A DNA stretch of 64,000 bases from Labia minor (GCA_963082975.1 OY720349.1:45799962-45863961); one strand, 5' to 3'. Counted from the first letter of the stretch, positions 25,560-39,157 are shown. Notes: generated by a model from the sequence alone, not told the origin. Numbers and translations: made by a program.

Positions 25560-28226
25560 TATCTATTATTTTTTATCTTTAACAAATAAAGAAATTCATT
25601 GAAATATACCAGTACATACAAATAGGTCATGGGTCACTAAGTATTTATAGTATTCACGGCCCAATTTTCAATCATAATTTTCATCGAGCCATATCAAAAT
25701 GTTTTCTGACCTTTTTTTAGAACCATATTTAAAAAAATTGAAAAAAAATCGAAAATGTTCAAAAATTTGGCCACAAAATCATCTTACCTTTTTTAGAACC
25801 ATATTGAAAAAAAAATCATAGGTTCGCCATCACTGGTATAGGCTAGTCTTTAAATAATCTGTTTGAGATTTTTTTTAAATATTTTATATATCTATCTCAA
25901 TGGTGTTACTGATTTTAAAAAGTTTTGAGCTTGAGCGATTCAAACACATTGCTCCAACTATCCTTATCCTAAGCTATCCCCATTTAATTTTTATCCTTCT
26001 ATTTTCTTAAAACTCAACTACCTTTATAATTAAAAATGCGATATCATGTTTATAATTTTATCATCAATTTATTTCATCACATGATTTAATTCAAGAATAT
26101 TCGACAATCCTCTTTATTTGTTTATAAATATATACTTTAATAATTTCCACTTCATTTATTAAATCAAATTCTGTTCAATTTGTTTCATTTTAAATTTTAA
26201 CAATAATAAAGCTAAATGAGTCAAAATTTTTCAAATTAGAATGAATAATACATTTAAATAAGCATAAAAGATGATAAGTTTTTAACATAATCAGTATCAC
26301 CATCATCATTTATTATCACGTTTAATGTTGATTGGATGCTGCTATGGGTATTATAATTCAGTGGTAAAAAAAAATGAAAATAGATCTATCTACCCATTAA
26401 CATCCTATTTATGCATGCATTCATTCATTTAACCGTATTTTGTTGGAAACTGCCTCTCATCCCCTTTTCTATAACAATTTTTTCATAAATTATAAAAATA
26501 TATCGTATAATATAGGTTTATATTATATATAATATCGAAAATACATGAATGATAATTATTTTAAGAATTTTTCTTTTTTTTTTTGTTATATTAATCAATT
26601 TAAATATTTTATGAGACATTTTAAAGAATAAGTGACTTAATCACTCAGATAATGTAAAACAATCCTAATCAGTAGATCTAAGCTTCACCTCGTTCTATGA
26701 TGAATAATAGGATGGATAAAATAAGATAGAAGATAATAATTTTTAAGAAAATTTCACAATACTATTATTTTATTTTATTTATATTATTATTATCATTATA
26801 AATCATTCAGAGCAATGTTGAAAGTTCTTCAAAGTTTTATTTATTATATTATATTATGTATATTTATATATAAATTTATTTATTTAAGTTAGGTATAAAA
26901 TATTTTTTCTTCGTTTATAAAAGTTTATTCTTTTAATTATTATTGATTGATAATACAAGCTTCTGATGATATGATAACTGTCGAAATGACCATAAAGTTT
27001 ATTAAAATTTATATTGAAACTTATAACCGAGTGTTTTTAATAACTTACTTTTAATCTATTGATTTTATTATTAATTATTATTATTATATTATTATTGTGT
27101 GTTTATAAAATTATAATATATTTTTTAAAAGTTTTATTAAAATATTTCAAAAATAATTTTAAAAAATATAGAAAGTGATTGATAATAAAAGATCGCCAAC
27201 TGTGTAACACAAATATTTCTAAACCTTATTTGTCATTGATGAAGACCTTATTTGACATTCTTTTTAAATATACCTACATATTATTATCTTAGAGATGATA
27301 AGAAAGAAATCTATTTTGTTTTGCATTTAAAATTCCTATATTGTTAACAAATGTTAGCCGACTGTTGATCCATCTGTCATCAAGGAGATTTTTTTTTACG
27401 TTTATATATTCTGCCTATAAATAAATCTTTATATCATATGTCATAACAAATTGACATACCACAAAAAAAATTAATTAGGATCATCCTTGGTCTATTTTTT
27501 TTTTTGGGTAAAGCGAATTGTAATGTATGGTGATAGCGAGGAATAATCTTCCTCGAGGGAGTTGCTTATCTTCTTCTTGATAACCAATTTAATGTCAAAT
27601 GTAGTAATAATTACATAATCCAATTGAAAGAATGAAATTAGATTGAGTGATGACGAAGCGCCCTTCATTTTTCAATTCTTCGATATTAATTGAGACGACA
27701 ACGATAATAGTGACATCGACTTGTGGTTTCAAACTGAATTTACAAACCCCACTTTATAACGTGGGGCTAAAGTATAATCGAATCATTGTTAACTAGCAAT
27801 CTCATAATGAAATTAATTATCTTTATCCTTTTACTTAACAAAATAAGTTCTTAGTAAAAGGGACCAAAGGGAGAAAATTGCAAATTAACAAGAATGTTAA
27901 TTTAACTGCTTATCGCTACTGGAGAACAAATTATATGTATTCTATCTATTGTTCATCTATATAGTATATACGTAAATATACATATATATAACAAATAATA
28001 GTTTGGGGTATCTAACAATGATAAAATTCTTACCAGAGTGACATTCCAATTAAATATTAATAAATGGATAGATTCAATTATATCTTTTAAGATTAATAAT
28101 TGTTAAATAAAATAATCAACATTGGAAAAATAGTTATTATAATTTAATTATTTTTTTAATTGACTAATTAACTTTTGTGATAATTGTTTTTTTTTCAATT
28201 TGAATATTGAGTCAAAATTCTTTTTT
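25560..28226. other. AT-rich intron, nothing recognised
   Basis: CTTACCTTTTTTAGAACCAT at 25784 repeats CTGACCTTTTTTTAGAACCA at 25708, a short local duplication (AGAACCATATT with AAAAATTG). 27500-27760 is slightly GC-richer. No exon or element identified. Confidence 0.5.
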
Positions 28227-28825
28227 TACTTTCCCGCATACTTCGTATAAGGGAAGTATTGGAATATCGTCAAAAATTTCGACTTCGAGATTTCGATAGA
28301 TCTTGACGTTTTAGGCCTCCCTGAGTCGGAAAATACCATTTTTCGAATTATGTCTGTGTGTGTGTATGTATGTATGTAATGTCTGTAAGCAAATTTACCC
28401 AAAAACTAATCAAGCTAGGACTTCGAAATTTGGTACACCGATATTATTCACAGTTTGTAGATTTCTATCAAAATTTCGTCAAAATCGGTTAACCGGAAGT
28501 GGTACTTTACCTACACTGGTTGCGTTTACCTTTCAAGTAAAGTACCAGTTTGCTTCAAGATATTTGCTTCCTATTTTGTATATAGATTTAAAAATATGAA
28601 AAAAATTCAGATACCAAATTTCATCATGATCTGACTACCGGAAGTAACATTTTACCTGTACAAGTGGCGTTAGGTGTAAATTATAAATATATATAATAGT
28701 GTTAAACCATTTTACTTTATAATTTAAATTAATTAGTTTGTTTATTTTTATTGATGTTAAAACATAATAATAATAACCTAATTACCTATTTATATGCGGG
28801 AAAGTCTAGGGGAGGACACTCCCGA
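28227..28825 (+). mobile_element. Hairpin-ended non-autonomous repeat, family A, copy A2
   Basis: The better preserved copy of family A (about 600 bp). Left end TACTTTCCCGCATACTTCG forms a hairpin with AAGGGAAGTA; right end GCGGGAAAGTC is the inverted partner, then GGGGAGGACACTCCC. Relative to A1 it has an extra TTTTTCG near 28339 and lacks some ATG repeat units. The short open frame at 28360-28599 falls wholly within the repeat and is translated (TG)n plus repeat, not a gene. T runs lie at both junctions, so the exact ends and any target duplication are ambiguous. Confidence 0.82.
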
Positions 28826-31800
28826 TTTTTTCATATGCAACGCTTTAAATAAACCAAAATATAATTGAAAGTATCTGTTACTTTGAAATTCAAAGATAGG
28901 TGGGAATTGTGAAAAAGTCGAATTGGATGGAGGTAGTTCAAGATATTAATTAGTAGAATAAATTTTACTCAATTAATTGAAAAAAAATATTCATAAATAT
29001 CTTTGTAAATTAAAGATGAATAACAATTTACAAGGTTTCTTTTCTGTTAGGTTGTGATGATATTTAATGAGATTTATCGATACGAATCAAAGGGATGTCC
29101 TTTTTTTTAATGGAAATTAGGAAAGTGGTATGGGGTGACTTTTAGGGGGCAATTTGCTTCGCTTGAATCGAGTTGATCAAATTAGCTTTTAGTAGGTAAA
29201 AGCAAGCAACGCCCGGCAAGAATCCTACTCTTCCCGTTCCCTTTTGTTTTAAGCTCGTTACAATACAGCTTTTATTACATGGCTCCTGAATAAGTAGACG
29301 ATGCTTGTTGCCAAGTTGACAATAAACACAAAAAAATTAGCCATGCTTCATTACGATTGGATTTCACTCGGGTAGAAAAAATTAATTTTTTTTTTTCTCT
29401 CTCTCTCTCTCCCTCTTGAATGAAGGGATGAATTCGAATTGTTTCTTTCTTTTGATTGGTGGCCTTTGATAATAAAAATGAAAATTTAATTACTTTTTAA
29501 CTTACTTATGTTCATTTGGTTTTTATTTTAAAGAAAATCAATATGAATAATTAAAAAATAAAATAAATTGAATTAGAAAAATAGGATTAAATTAAAGTGA
29601 AATAATAAATTTATAAAACTAATTTGTTAAGCGAAGTTTTGTTATGTTAATACGATTTCATAGATTTCAATAAAAAAAAAAATATATTTCTGTTTGGAAT
29701 TCTTTAATACTTGAATACTTTTTTTTTATTTATTAAGATTAATTTAAAAATATAATTGCCCTCCTGGGAAATATTAAAATATGTGAAATAGTCATTATCT
29801 TATATAAAAACAATACCTCCCTTACTATCGTCGGTCGGTAAAAAAGAAAAGAAATTTCCCCAATTCACAAATTCTGTCGTGTAATTGAATCATAAAATAT
29901 AAGCCTGGACATTTAACTTTATAAAGTCAATAATAACGAAAAAAAGAAAAAAAAAAATAGAATAAAAATTAGTGAATTCTACGAAGCGAAGCTAATTTTT
30001 TAATGAGAGTGTCTAGGGGTTGGGATGGTGGAGGGAGGTGGAAGGGTGGCTGTGTCTGCAGCCATGTCCCTGCGGTATTGACTAGCCTCCCAACTGACTT
30101 AAGTGCAACAGAGACAAACCTATCCCCCTCTCCCTTTCTCTCTCCGTGATGCCCTTCAGGGAAGTCGACGTCGCCGTCGTCCTAGGCCCTTAAGAAAGCA
30201 CAGGGAACAGGAGGGAGGGTCTCAAGCAGTCGATATTCGTTCCCTAGAGGGTAAAGGCTGGGCGCTAGCGCCCCTTGGGGCCAACTCAGCAGCAGGCTAC
30301 ACCTCCCTATCCTCCCTCGCTGTTTGCACCGAAAAATGAACAGTTGCCAACTTGATGCTGTTCAAAAAATGACATTGTTTCTTACAATATAAAATTATCC
30401 ATTCATTCATTTAGATTTTTAGAAAATATCAATATATATTTAACTTTTAAATTATTTATATATATTGAATTATTTTTAAAGAAAATAATTTTATTGCTTT
30501 TTTAGGTTGTTAAATTTTTCTTTTCTTAGTGATAAATTTCATAAATATTTATAAATATGTATTCATTGATATATTAAATATATACTTTTACTTTAGTAAA
30601 GTATATTGTATGAGTATTTTTTTATTCGTTTATTTTATTTATTTGTACCTTAATTTTTTTAGAATTATATTTACCTAATAATTTAACATATTACCTTCTT
30701 ATAATAAAATAAATTATATAATATAATAATATATCTACATATTTACATGATAATAATTAATTTATGTGATAAAGTTCATACATTTTTTAATGAAATTTTA
30801 TAATATAAAAATTAATTTTATTTATTTTATTAATTTCATTTTCTAGTAAAAATATTACTAACAGATGAATTGAATTTTTTTTGTCTATTTTATAAATTTT
30901 AATTTCATAATTAAATAAATTAATAATTTACCAGACTATATTTTAATTTTAAAAACGTTTTTTTGTTTTTCTTTATGATTAACTTCTTCTTGGACAAATA
31001 TTATCAAAAGAAAGTAAAATGAGTAGAAAAGTATTCGCCAATCTTGAAAAGATAAAAAAAAGAGCCAAGGTGGTTAAATAAAAACACGTTTTATAAAATA
31101 TTCCTCAAGTGTCTTTTTAAAAAAAAAAAAAAAAAAAAAAGAAAAAGTAGAAGAATAAAGATAAAAGAAAAACTTTGGAAAAATTAGATATTATCTTAAC
31201 TTAATTAAATTGAATTTGTCGCAAAAAGATGGGAGGGGATAGAAGTGTAGATACCTGGTTCTTATTTAAGGTGTCGTTTGAAATTGTCGGGGCTTTTATT
31301 CGGATTAAGAGAGAACCTTTAAAACAACTTTTTACAACTTTATATAATTCAATAAAAGTACAGCGTACAAATCAATTAATTCCTTCAAGAGAATTAGTTA
31401 TCCTAAATTAATACAAATAATTAAACGAAATTTGATTTGAAAATATCTTTAATTTAAAAAAAAAAAATATAAAAATAGATGAAATTTAATTTTTAGATTT
31501 TTGGCTTTATCAATAACTAAGATTTATTCTCATTTACTTGAATTATCTTCAGAAATTTTTATTTTAAATTTAATAAAATTTCAAAAATAAGAATACGAAT
31601 AAATCGATTTCTAATTGCAAATTACTATTTGTATTTGATAAATTATTATATATTATTATTTTCAAATATAAAAAAAACAAAACATGTATAGACATTTCGT
31701 TGACACCGCCATGTTTGCGTTGACGCGATTTTATTCGGTTTCCATGCCAACCATCACAAATACACAGACAATGGAATAGACTCACGGACAGAGTTTACCC

Positions 31801-33681
31801 TTAGCGATCAAAAAAGACAGGGAAACCCTCGTGGCAGCGTTTTGTTCCCTTTCTCTTTCTCTCTTTTGGTTTTTACAAACTCTGATCTCTACACACAGCG
31901 AAAGAGTTTGTTTGATATCTAAGCGAAAGGGGTTGGTGGGATAAAATAGCCCCCGCGGAGTGAAATGACGGGGGTGGAGAGCAAACTGGTTAGCCCAATT
32001 CGGTTGAGGTCGTTGTTGTCGCCATCATTGTCCCCTTTTGTTGTTGTTGTTTTGTCGATATAAAAAACAGACGAAATAAAAATGAATAATTATTTAATTT
32101 TTTGTCTCCATAAGTCTACTCAGTAAAATCATGTTTTTTTTTTAATATAAATATATAATAAGTATTAACCAGGTATGTCAATTATCACATGCGACCTCCT
32201 AATATTTGCATTGTATGTTTGCCGATACTTTTTAAAAGTTTTTTAAAATATTAATAAATTATTTTAAATTTCTCTATTTTTTAATACCCTCGCTGTCAGC
32301 AGTTTATAATCTCTTTTAATAATTTTTATTCTAGGGATAGAAAAATACAATTATATTGAACAGCAAAAAATTGGAGTACAAAATCTATATTTAAAGATTA
32401 TAATAATTATTATTATAATCTATATTTAAAGATTATAATAATTATTATTATTATTAGCCTCTATTAGGAATAGATCATTTTGGATCTCTCTATTTTCGGG
32501 TTAATTCAATATTTGTTGCAAATAAACACAAAAATGACATGAAATATGACTATACACTAAATTGAGCTTAACATTGACTCTAATAAATACATAATAAATA
32601 ACACTTAATATCACAATAATTCTATAAATTGTTGTTTTTTTTTTTTTTTTGATTTTTCAAATTTCCCTTAATAATCCTCTATAATCTAATATAAACTTTT
32701 AATGCTGAAATATTTATAGTTTTAGCTTTATTCTCTACAAACAGGATTAAATTTCTGGAAATCATCCTTTTGGGCGCAAATGATTTTAAAAAACATTTTA
32801 GTAGAAATCTCAATTTCTAATTTTATATATATTCAAAGATTAACAGGTTAGATAGTATAAAAGAATTTCTTTTTCTTATGATAATAAAAAAAAAATAATA
32901 ATTTTCTTAAAAAAGAAAAATTCTCAGTTAAATCTATTAAGGGGCAGGAGGAAATAACTGATTGTGAGTGAGACAATGAATTAAATTTAAAGCCCAAGCA
33001 AAAAAAAAAAAATATCGTAAAAAATAATATAAATAAAAATGAAAGAATGTTAAGGGGAAAAACTGTGTGAAGACAAATTAGACCGAGGCGGCAGAGAATT
33101 TTGTGAGGGTGAAGGGAAAGAGAGGTAAAAGTTGAATTAAACTTTCCCTCATCTCCCGACCTTCTCTACCTCTTGATCCATGAGGAAAGAAGAAGAAGAG
33201 ACGGGGAGCAAGAGAATAACGAATTTAGCAACGACTTCGTCGACGTAATAAGATGCAAAATCAAGGAATTATTTTAACCCCTTTCTCCATTTTACTCCTC
33301 TTATTTCAATTGATTCTTATTCATTCATAAATCCTTACTAAAAGATGAATCATGAATTTGGATTACCATTGGCATTCATTAAAATAAATCGATACTTTAT
33401 CTATCGATTTATTAAAAATTAATAAACATATGTAAACTAAAATACTTATTAATATTCTTATTCTTATGACTTTAAATCGTAAGATACTATCTAAAATTGT
33501 ATTTATGTATATGATTATGATCATGGTATACAGAATTTATATCAAGTTTTTGAGAATATATATAAATCGATCTTTAAAATCTCCTTTTATTTATTTTAAT
33601 CAAATTAAATACATCAAATATAATATATTACAATCTTTCTATTTCATTAATTTATATTACATTTTTAATAATATATGATTT
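28826..33681. other. Intron with several GC-richer, non-coding islands
   Basis: Patches at 29040-29300, 30000-30345 (includes GGGAAGTCGACGTCGCCGTC and CTGGGCGCTAGCGCCCCTTG), 31680-32050 and 33050-33260. The 78-codon frame across 30103-30339 looks like no protein I know. A 22-bp poly-A lies at 31119-31140. Some islands may be regulatory. Confidence 0.5.
32382..32451. repeat. 35-bp tandem duplication
   Basis: Two head-to-tail copies of a unit that starts AATCTATATTTAAAGATTAT and ends in ATAATTATTATTAT; the second is followed by further TTA repeats. No coding content. Confidence 0.75.
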
Positions 33682-33813
33682 TTATTATTATTATTTGCGG
33701 AAGACCCTGAGGATCACGCAGAGCTTTAAAGAGAAATTATTAATTATTGAATTTCTCTACGCCCGAACTCGATTCTTCCGTGTGGTAGACTGTCGTGCTA
33801 ACCACTGAAGAAC
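33682..33813 (-). mobile_element. tRNA-derived SINE, copy 1
   Basis: On the minus strand: GTTCTTCAGTGGTTAGCACG, where AGTGGTTAGCACG resembles the D-arm/box A of a tRNA gene. It continues ACAGTCTACCACACGGAAG and a box-B-like ATCGAGTTCGGGC. The body AGAAATTCAATAATTAATAA is followed by CCGCAAATAA and a (TAA)n tail. The copy at 38.56 kb is the same family in the other orientation. Confidence 0.78.
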
Positions 33814-35944
33814 CTTTTTTTATTTTTAAAAAAAAATAAAAATTTATATATAAATAATATTGATATATATTTGTTTTCTGGGAATTGATAGAATTATTAA
33901 ATTTTTATTAATATATAGGGTTTTATATGAGCTAAATGAGTGAAACTAATATTTTTTATATAAACTGTTGTTTTATGTATTTATCTCTTTTAGATAGCTA
34001 TATTTTGTTATACCACTTTAGATTAGACGTAACCTTTCTATTATTTAAATATAAATTAGGAAATAACCATTTTGAATTTTCTCTCATATACTCTTATTTC
34101 CTTATATGTATGAATTTGCATAGTTTCCTTGATTTAAAACATAAGATTTTTGTAGAATTTGTAACTATATTAATTTAATTTTATATTTTAAACTATAGTG
34201 TTGGAAAATCAGAAAATATCTCTTATTGACTTAATCTGGATATTTTAATAAACAGACACCTAAAATCCTTAAAACCCAAAATATATTTGAATTCTCTATT
34301 CCTTGAAATATATAGGTAAATTATTTGATTTACAGACATTTATAAATAAATATAACGTACTATATAGGGAAATGAAAAAATCTAATATTTAATTGGAAAT
34401 TATTTTATTTTATTTTCATTATAAACATTGAGTATGAAAATATCAATTAAATTTTTATTTTCATATACGTTAAATTATAGAACCTATATGTATTATTAAA
34501 TTCTAAATATAATTCTGGGTATTTTAAAATTCATCTCATTTTCACTACTCGGTACACTGGTCAAGGAATTTAATGAGTAACCTCGACGAGGTTATGCAAA
34601 TGAACAAAATAACATTTGTTGGATAATTGAAATTGGAAAATTATTTTGCCACTGACGTAATAATTTAGTAATAAATGCCATCTGTGAATATAAATATATA
34701 ATAGACGAAATTGGATATTCCAACTCTAATTATCTCTAGTATTCGATCTTTATTAGGGATGCCTTCAGGGGGTTCTAAGTTACCATAGAGGGGTTGGGCG
34801 ATTCGTCGATGACTCAATTCTCCCCTGGGGCATCTATCGGACGGACATCGTGGGGCTGAGGGACGCGACGTATCGAGATGTATGATAAACAATGGAAATA
34901 TGATGTTTTTATCAGGCACGGGCTACATTTGCACTTGCTGCCTATCAGTGGTAATTATTATTATCGTTTTAATTATATTCTAAGGGTAGGAATTTATTGT
35001 TCATGAATATATCAAAAGATTTACCCTAATAAATTTAAAAATAAAAAAAAAATAATTGTAATTATATTGATTTCGATATAACTAATGTAAAAAAATTTAA
35101 AATAAAAAAAAATATATTTATAATTGAACACTTTAAACTATTGAAAAATATATGGAATTTTGAGAGACAAAAGATGATTTAGGGGTATCCAAATTTCTCT
35201 ATAAATTATTTGTATTTGAATTATAATTATCATTTGTAAGATTTCTCTCTTATTAAGAGGTAAAAAGGTGGAAATAACATGATTGACTAATACAAATGAT
35301 AATATTTTAATCTGGATTCATATTTGATGGATTGTAAAACCTTTCTAATTTTTCAAAATTACCGTTTCTGTGAAAATATTTTGGTCAATATTTTTTAAAC
35401 TGAATATTGATTATTATTTATTTTATGCGAAAATAACCTCTTCTTCAGTAGACAATCTTGTTAATTATTTATAATGTGTAATATTAAATCAAAAAATTTT
35501 TAGGGCCCTTTTGATAAGTTGAATAAATGGAATTTGATTCCCTCTAAAGATATGAAAGACTACTTTTCTCGGATTATTATTATTCTTGCAACAGATGGTC
35601 CAGAAGGGGATACCGAATAGAATTAGCCAAAGGTTCTCTTTAAAAGCGTTTCCAGTTCTCAATAGAATTTATCTAACCATATTCCCTTGCTGTCTATACG
35701 AATGTCTGTCCAATTTGGGTGGATGATAATCAAATAGCAGAAACCAAAGGGAACAAGAAGCAACCAACCCCTTGCAATGAAAAGGACAACGGGATCACAG
35801 CCACCCTTAGACACGTTGACGCCTCACCCTCTCCATTCCTTTCAATTCATATCTTATTATTTATTATTAAGGCATATTGATAAAGAACTATATCAATCGT
35901 CATTATATAATTATATAATTATTAAATTTTTAAATATTTATTAA
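33814..35944. other. Intron with mixed patches
   Basis: 34740-34930 contains TCTCCCCTGGGGC, one base off the COE core, and GGACGGACATCGTGGGGCTG. 35560-35840 is also mixed. The minus-strand frame at 34665-34919 has no family resemblance. Confidence 0.5.
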
Positions 35945-36176
35945 CACACTTTGAGCGGCTAGCGTAGGATATCCGAAAAACAAACCATCACAAAAACGAA
36001 GGTCGGAAATATAATATATATAATATATATTTTCCCTTGTGTCACTTAAAATTACTTATTTTAAACGATAACTAATATATATCCCTCATATAAGTGGCAA
36101 CGGGTATAAATACCCGCCCCGCTTATAAGTGGCAGTCCCCGAAACGGGTACAAATACCCGCCCCGCTCATAGTGTG
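35945..36176. mobile_element. piggyBac-like MITE with TTAA target duplication
   Basis: TTAA flanks both sides (35941-35944 and 36177-36180). Inverted ends are CACACTTTGAGCGG and, reverse complemented, CACACTATGAGCGG. TTAA duplications with CAC-type ends are typical of piggyBac. Inside are two tandem units built on ATAAGTGGCA plus a hairpin, CGGGTATAAATACCCG and CGGGTACAAATACCCG, each followed by CCCCGCT. No coding sequence. Confidence 0.82.
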
Positions 36177-36180
36177 TTAA

Positions 36181-36720
36181 GATTTATAAATATTATATAT
36201 TATAATATTATAATTTGTTGTGTTTTTTTTTTTTTTTTTGATAATTAAATATTGTGTAAATAACAGAATTAGAGTTTTTAAAATAAACAAGAAGACACTG
36301 ACAATTCAGTGGTTGGCTGCCACGTGCGCAATTTGACGGCCTCTGACTGCTGGAGTGGATGAATGAATGACGGGTTGGTAGAGGGGAGGGGCACAAAAGT
36401 GCAAAAGAGACAGAAATGGTGAATGTTGAAAAACGCATGCGCATTCCTCTACAGGGGGTTGTCATCGCTTTCCCTCTACCTTCATTGCTCTCAACCCTAC
36501 GAAAGAACCTTAAGGGAAGTAGGAAATAAAAGTCAGATATCATCATCGACAATGAATCTACCACATTCATGAAAATCTACCAACCACACTTTATAAAATA
36601 CTAGTAATATTTAAGTATAAGTTATGACTATAAAATCATTTCTATTAAAACAAATAAATTATAAACAAAATTTTAAAAATTGATAGATAATGATTTTTCT
36701 AATCACAATTAGAATACTTT

Positions 36721-36768
<48 letters not shown>

Positions 36769-37289
36769 TTATCTATACTGTTGAAAATGTGATTATAAAA
36801 TTAGATTTGACATTTTCTAATAATGAGAATTTTCCACTTTGAGGTACTAATTTCAACTTTTCTTTCTATATCAGACCTATTTATGAAACTTAAAATGTAA
36901 TTGAATCCGCCAATTATATTTGATGAATTTTAATCGAATTTTAAGTAAAACTCCCGAGTAAGGAAGGGTAGAAATGTCATTTACAACAACTTTATTGAAA
37001 ATTAAATAAACTTAGCATATTATTAAAAGTGATATAATTTAATGTTAATCTAATAGTGTTAATCAAATATATTAAGACTTAATTATGTATGTTCTCTTTT
37101 CTAAATTATTACTTTATTATATTAATTATCTCAACTTGACTCTTAAAAGAAAATTTTTAATAGATATTATAATTTTTTTTTTTTTTTTTTTTTTTAGAAG
37201 AAGAAAATAAAAAAGCATTTTACTTTTATATAATCTCACTTGTTATGAATGAAATTGTTTTAAAATCAAATATCGCAACTTAAATAAAT
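36181..37289. other. Intron, nothing recognised beyond simple repeats
   Basis: 36290-36590 is mixed composition and crosses a 120-codon minus-strand frame whose product ends in a Lys run from a poly-T and has no recognisable domain. (AT)21 and a 23-base poly-T (37173-37195) follow. Confidence 0.5.
36723..36764. repeat. (AT)n microsatellite
   Basis: Twenty-one uninterrupted AT units. Confidence 0.95.
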
Positions 37290-37821
37290 CTGGAGTGTCT
37301 TCACTCGACTATCTTGCAAAAATGAATTGGATTAATTAACATATATTATATATAAATTAAATTTAATTAATTATAAATTTAAAATAATTTAAAATTAATA
37401 AATATATATTAAACCAACGCGTGTTTGGCTCTTTGTTGATGGCACCACGTTACGTGCTGGCGCGTGATTTGCAGTCGTGTTAAAAAATTAATTCCGGTAC
37501 TTTCAGCGATTTCATCAAGGTGAAATTCTATATATACCAGTTTTATACAATTTTTAAACATGTGAAAAACTATCAAACATATATCTTTATTTTTACGGTC
37601 ACTTTAGAAGAAAAAAAATCAAAACGTTGTAGGTAATGACCCTCTTCCGGTTGAGCTACATTTCTCAAAAGTTGATAGAAAACTACGAATTTTGAATAAT
37701 GCCCGTATACCAAATTTCATTATCCTAGCTCAAACCGTTTTTTCGAAATCTTGTCTAAATACACACAGACATTTTTCTCAACCTTAGTGAAAATGATTCA
37801 GGAACCTTCAAAAAGATAGTA
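37290..37821 (-). mobile_element. Hairpin-ended non-autonomous repeat, family B, copy B3 (shortened)
   Basis: Matches B2 from CTGGAGTGTCTTCACTCGAC at 37290 through TTCCGGTTGAGCTACATTTC, but has lost most of the (CA)n block and about 50 bp between ACCTTCAAA and AGATAGTA at the far end, so the left-end hairpin is missing. The surviving AGATAGTAAAAA still marks the terminal bases. Confidence 0.78.
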
Positions 37822-38555
37822 AAAAGGAAAGTGAATAAAAATACCAATCCAAGCATGATTGATCTTTCGTAAATAGTCAGTGGTGTCAGTCTGGATGTCT
37901 GTCTTAATTTAACTGATCAATTAATAAAAGCATTCGCTTCGTCAGAAGATCCTCCCTTCCCGTAGAGGTTTATCCATTATTCAGAATGACCTTCATGCCC
38001 ATTAGACACGTTAAGACGCTTTCTCTGGCTCGTATCCACACACCTTCACATAGACACCCATCCACCTATACACAGAATCACTCATTCTCTCTACATGTTC
38101 GTTAAGAGGGAAAGATCACTCAACTCATCCCCTCAGTTACTAATTATGCAACTTAATAAATCATTTAGCCTGTTTTAAAGGCGATAAGGATTGGGAAACA
38201 TTGAAAGACTTCCTCTCTATTTGCATTCCTCCATGAAATCATTGCCCCCATGAATTTTTTATCCAATTCATTTCGAAACTCTTATTTTTGTCTTTCTATC
38301 GTAATTAATATTATATCTACCCAAATATTATCTATATTTGTCATTTGAATAGTGTTTGAATTAATTTTTACTTTGTTATCTAACGAGAAAAAATTATATA
38401 TCAAATTTTTTCCAAAAAAATAAAATAAATAATAACGGTATGATATACTTGTCAAACTTTTTTTTAATGTAATTTTATACAACATTATTTAGGGATGAGT
38501 TCATATAACTACTATTTATTAATAAAATTAATAATTTAATAATAAAAGACTTTTT

Positions 38556-38692
38556 AGTTGTTTAGTGGTTAGCACGACAGTCTAACCCACTGAAGACTCG
38601 AGTTAGGGCCTAGGGAAATTCAATAATTACTCATTTCTTTTTAAAAGGTTTGTGTGTTCCTTAGGGTTTATCCGCAAATAATAATAATAATA
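38556..38692 (+). mobile_element. tRNA-derived SINE, copy 2
   Basis: GTTGTTTAGTGGTTAGCACG with ACAGTCTAACCCACTGAAGA, ACTCGAGTTAGGGCCTAGGG and AAATTCAATAATTACTC, ending TTATCCGCAAATAATAATAA. It aligns with the reverse complement of 33682-33813 except for the middle (TTTTTAAAAGGTTTGTG). The (TAA)n tail fits a LINE-mobilised SINE. Confidence 0.78.
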
Positions 38693-39147
38693 AAAACGTC
38701 TGTGCAAAAAGATAAAGCAATCGACTTCAATAGGCCAGATATTCTGTAATTTAACACTCAAGAAAAATAGCAGTGATCATGGGCGTCATAACATTAAGAA
38801 AACTTAAATAGAAAAACACAGGAAATATGAGGAACTCACTTTCAATTAAAAAATTTCTGGAAGCTTAATATCTATCCTATTGTGAAAATTTGTTTTAATT
38901 TTTGAAATTCAATACTCTATAAGAATTATAATCATAAAACGAGGAAGAAGATCATAATATATATGCAAAAATTAGTTGAATTGAAATTTGTATAGGTACT
39001 TAATCGATTGATTAAAATGAGCCTTCAAGTTGTTATCCGATTAAAATGTTTAGGCTCTTGATGAGTTTCAAGTGGATAGTTAATGGAGTGGATGACTTTC
39101 ACGGAAGTTAGGTCTCCCTCTTGGTTCACTTCCACATTGTAACCGAT

Positions 39148-39157
39148 TCCCGAGGGA
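39148..39157. promoter_or_regulatory. Exact COE/EBF dimer site, 1 kb upstream of an exon
   Basis: The sequence TCCCGAGGGA, with AT before it, matches the palindromic COE/EBF consensus (ATTCCC, two bases, GGGAAT) in all eight core bases. It sits in a GC-richer patch at 39080-39200 that also contains TCTCCCTCTTGG and GTGGGACC. It is followed closely by a 44-bp TA microsatellite. Binding is inferred from the motif alone. Confidence 0.5.

Noticed and set aside
28360-28599. 79-codon frame
   Set aside because: Lies inside repeat A2 and is not kept open in A1.
30103-30339. 78-codon + strand frame in a GC-richer patch
   Set aside because: Arg/Pro-rich text typical of non-coding GC DNA; no splice sites or homologue recognised.
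34811-34830. TCCCCTGGGG as another COE site
   Set aside because: One core base differs (GGGG for GGGA); kept only as a near match. TCCCTGAGGA at 44322 and TCCCTGCGGG at 62095 were set aside for the same reason.
36208-36570. 120-codon minus-strand open frame
   Set aside because: Ends in Lys-rich sequence from a poly-T and shows no recognisable domain or codon structure.
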